From Scatophagus argus (Eukaryota; Chordata; Actinopteri; Scatophagidae), in contig NC_058508.1 of assembly GCF_020382885.2 (NCBI RefSeq), forward strand, positions 2,782,055 to 2,846,054: a stretch of DNA of 64,000 bases. The letters are read 5' to 3'. The notes beneath the pieces are model-generated. The model was not told where the DNA came from. It saw only the letters and a program-made list of their open reading frames with translations, and made no database searches. The position numbers were made by a program, and so were the translations under genes. This document shows, in pieces, positions 61,340-64,000 of the stretch (the first letter of the stretch is position 1; the number at the start of each line of letters is the position of its first letter).

Positions 61340-64000
61340 AACACCAAAACGCAAAGAGGATGACGAAGACGGCGGTGTGAGATGTGATTAACTGAACGTG
61401 TTACGTTGCGGTTTTACAAACCTTTGTGGGCGCGCGAGCACACACACACACACACACAGTTTACACACAATGGCTTGAGATGCAACGCTGGCCGTTTGGC
61501 ATGACATCAGTCATTTGATCAAAGCCTAAATATTATGTCGTCAGACAGGATATCCTAAACTTCTTATACTTTATTGTTTATTTAAGGGGCATAGTGGAGA
61601 GAGGACAGTTAGACGGGGCCTCACGGAGATAAATCATCACGTGAATATAAGCGTTCGGAGATCCTGGCTGACACTTCCAGATGAAGACGTGCTCATTTTT
61701 GATTATGAAGATAAAAGCCAGACATTTTTAATGCGGACTCTTGCGCTGGGCTGAGGTGTGTCGGCCGAGAAGGAGGAGGAGACGGCTTCAGAAGAACATT
61801 TTAGGCTTCATATACTGGTGGGTGGGACACTGACCTGTTGTTTTGACGGCTTTTCTGATTCCCTTTCTTGTGTTCCAGCACCTCCATACACCGTCTTTCC
61901 CAATATAAATCCAAAGCGCTTTGTACTTAACCTCATTAAATTATATTTGACTTTCATCTCCCATCCAGACAACGTGGACTCAGTCCGCCTGTCTTCATCT
62001 AATGGTGAGTGTGTGCCTTTTTTTTCTGTGCATCAGACAGGAGGTTGTTGAGTAAAAGGCCACTGATTGTTTACAGTATGATGGCTGCCGATTTGCAGTG
62101 GTGGCTATTTATTATTCATTCACTCATGTCTGAAAGACGTGAAGGAAGCAGGGCTGTAGCCAGAAAGGTCACAGTGCACCATTGTTTAATTATTTGGATT
62201 TTTCACATTTTATGTCTTAAATCGACATTTTAGTTTCTGTGAATTTTACTTCCCAACATGTAAATAGTTTCAAAGCCTTCTTAAAATTCTGGACTAGTCT
62301 TCTATTAGCCTCATACATAAAAATATGAGAGAATTGATTGATATATATATAAAAAAAAAATACCCGGCATCTTTAAACCTAACAAGACCTGTTCCTTTCC
62401 TCATGTGTGTTAAAGTGGGATGCGGATCTGAAGAAATACTGAGAGCAAAGACAATATCTGAACTTTTTTAGACACGTTTCCACTGGTTAAAAAAAAATAT
62501 ATAATTATGTTTTAACCATATCCATTATCCATTCAAGACATCATCAACATGCATTTCAACATATTAGGTACTCATCACAAAACAAATTTTAAAAAGCTAA
62601 CATACGCATAAATACAGAAATAAATGCATACTGGCTACATTTCAGGATGAAAAATGTGAAATTGCAAAATGTGCTCTTTAAATATTCTAGTTTGGCCAAA
62701 CCCACAGATTATTAATTATTTAGCTAAGCAGTCAAAAATAAATACAAAATTCATACATTTTTAATTGAGGAATGTAAAGTCTCCCCAAGGTTGCTAAGAC
62801 CCATAAATTCATAAAAAAAAATATAATAAATAAATAGATAATACAGGGGACATAATGTCAGTCAGTGCACCAAATGGAAGCTACAATCCTGCAAGGCATG
62901 TCTGTAGATCTAACCCTTCCAGATTTGTGATGGATTTTATTTATTTATTTATTTTTTGTGAAAAGAACAGTTAATTTTTGTGTAAACGTTGTAAAGCGGA
63001 TCTCCTGTCTGGATGACTGAAGCCTTTTCCTGTTTTTACCATGACACATCCCTTTAATAAAGTGCTGTGATTTCTACTGCTGCAGGGGCCTACATTAGAA
63101 ACAGCCTTAGTCAGCCAAGTCTTACAAAAGTTCCATAAAGGAAGCTAATTTAATCATTCGGACTCCTGAATTCTTTTTTCAACTGAAATATGGACTGTAT
63201 TATAATGATATTTTAAATGTTGATAATTCTGAGTGTTTCTTATTTTAAACACATTGGAACTCCATAATTATGTCATGCTATAATTATGTATTTAGCTTGC
63301 CTCCATGACTGTCATATTCCCTCTTTCCCAAATCAAAATTGGCAGCTGTAATACAACTCGACATAAACCAGTCTTCATGTCATAGATAGTTCAGCTGTGA
63401 CACACAGGCGAAGCTGTATGAACAGGTTTATGTTTCATCAGGTACACTGGGTCTCATATGTTGCCCATGAGGCTGTGTTTTATTTTTAAAACATTTTTTT
63501 ATCTATATTACCGTAAACAACATTAAATAAGCAGAATAGTTAGTCAGAATCGAGGCTCGTGCTGACCTTCTCTGTAAAAGACATGGCACAACAAGCAGAA
63601 ATGAGTACAAACTGCAGTTGTGTTAATACCAGCACTCACATATCATCAGAGAGTCACAGCAACAGTCTGATAAAATTCATATCATATTCATACAAGCGGA
63701 CTCCGCATCTCTACTGATTTGTGCTTTTATAGTAGATTTTCCAGCTTCTTCCAGTTTGTGGGAAACATGTTAGCAGTTCTACTGATGTAATATTTCCTGT
63801 GAGAACTTTTTAACTTCTATTTCGGATTTTTAACGAGTTCCACTTCCTGTTCATGCAAGCTGAAAACGCAAGAGATGCAGATGGTTCGGGGCACTTCCTT
63901 TAGACAAAGAGAGGCAGAGACAAAAGACTTTTGTTGTGTTTTAATCGCTGCACGATGAAAAGATCAATATAAAGCTTTATTCGCTAATAATTTGCTAAAG
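61340..64000. other. Gene-free right edge
   Basis: No coding sequence recognised. It contains a (CA)n tract at 61440-61460, AT-rich simple sequence at 62340-62360 and 62500, and a TTTATTTATTTATT run near 62937. I looked for the miR-196 mature sequence (TAGGTAGTTTC), which lies between group 9 and group 10 genes in other clusters, and did not find it on either strand. It may lie further right. Confidence 0.5.

Overview
The window is nuclear DNA from a teleost fish, most likely a percomorph. Genes are sparse and split by introns, non-coding DNA is AT-rich with many (CA)n/(GT)n microsatellites, and the interspersed repeats are types common in percomorph genomes. It covers the posterior (5') end of a Hox cluster. 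I read it as HoxBa, because the intact Hox gene has the diagnostic HOXB13 homeodomain and pre-homeodomain motifs, and because its divergent neighbour is an even-skipped homologue. That arrangement is the known eve1-hoxb13a pair of teleosts.

Layout: 1-4523 is gene-free with a few old repeats. 4524-7606 (minus strand) is eve1: a minimal first coding exon with a consensus splice donor, then two exons that share the homeobox. A CpG-rich block (7837-7950) upstream of it looks like the promoter. 7607-31600 is the gap between the two divergently transcribed genes; it holds an internally deleted LINE (10146-11060), MITE/SINE-like repeats and microsatellites. 32047-34130 (plus strand) is the two-exon hoxb13a gene, with a plausible promoter and a polyA signal. 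34568-61023 has no intact gene; it contains repeats, a LINE reverse-transcriptase scrap and several stretches that look like conserved non-coding elements. 61024-61339 (plus strand) is the decayed second exon of another posterior Hox gene. By sequence and position it is best explained as a dead hoxb10a. 61340-64000 has no recognisable gene; hoxb9a would be expected further right, outside the window.

How they work together: eve1 and hoxb13a are DNA-binding transcription factors that in vertebrates act in the posterior body and tail bud, and they probably share regulatory DNA in the region between them. The most notable object is the Hox relic. It keeps a splice-acceptor-like site and recognisable homeobox pieces, but it has deletions, frameshifts and a T-rich microsatellite growing inside the DNA-recognition helix. 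I found no novel multi-gene system. All family assignments were made by reading the sequence, without database searches.
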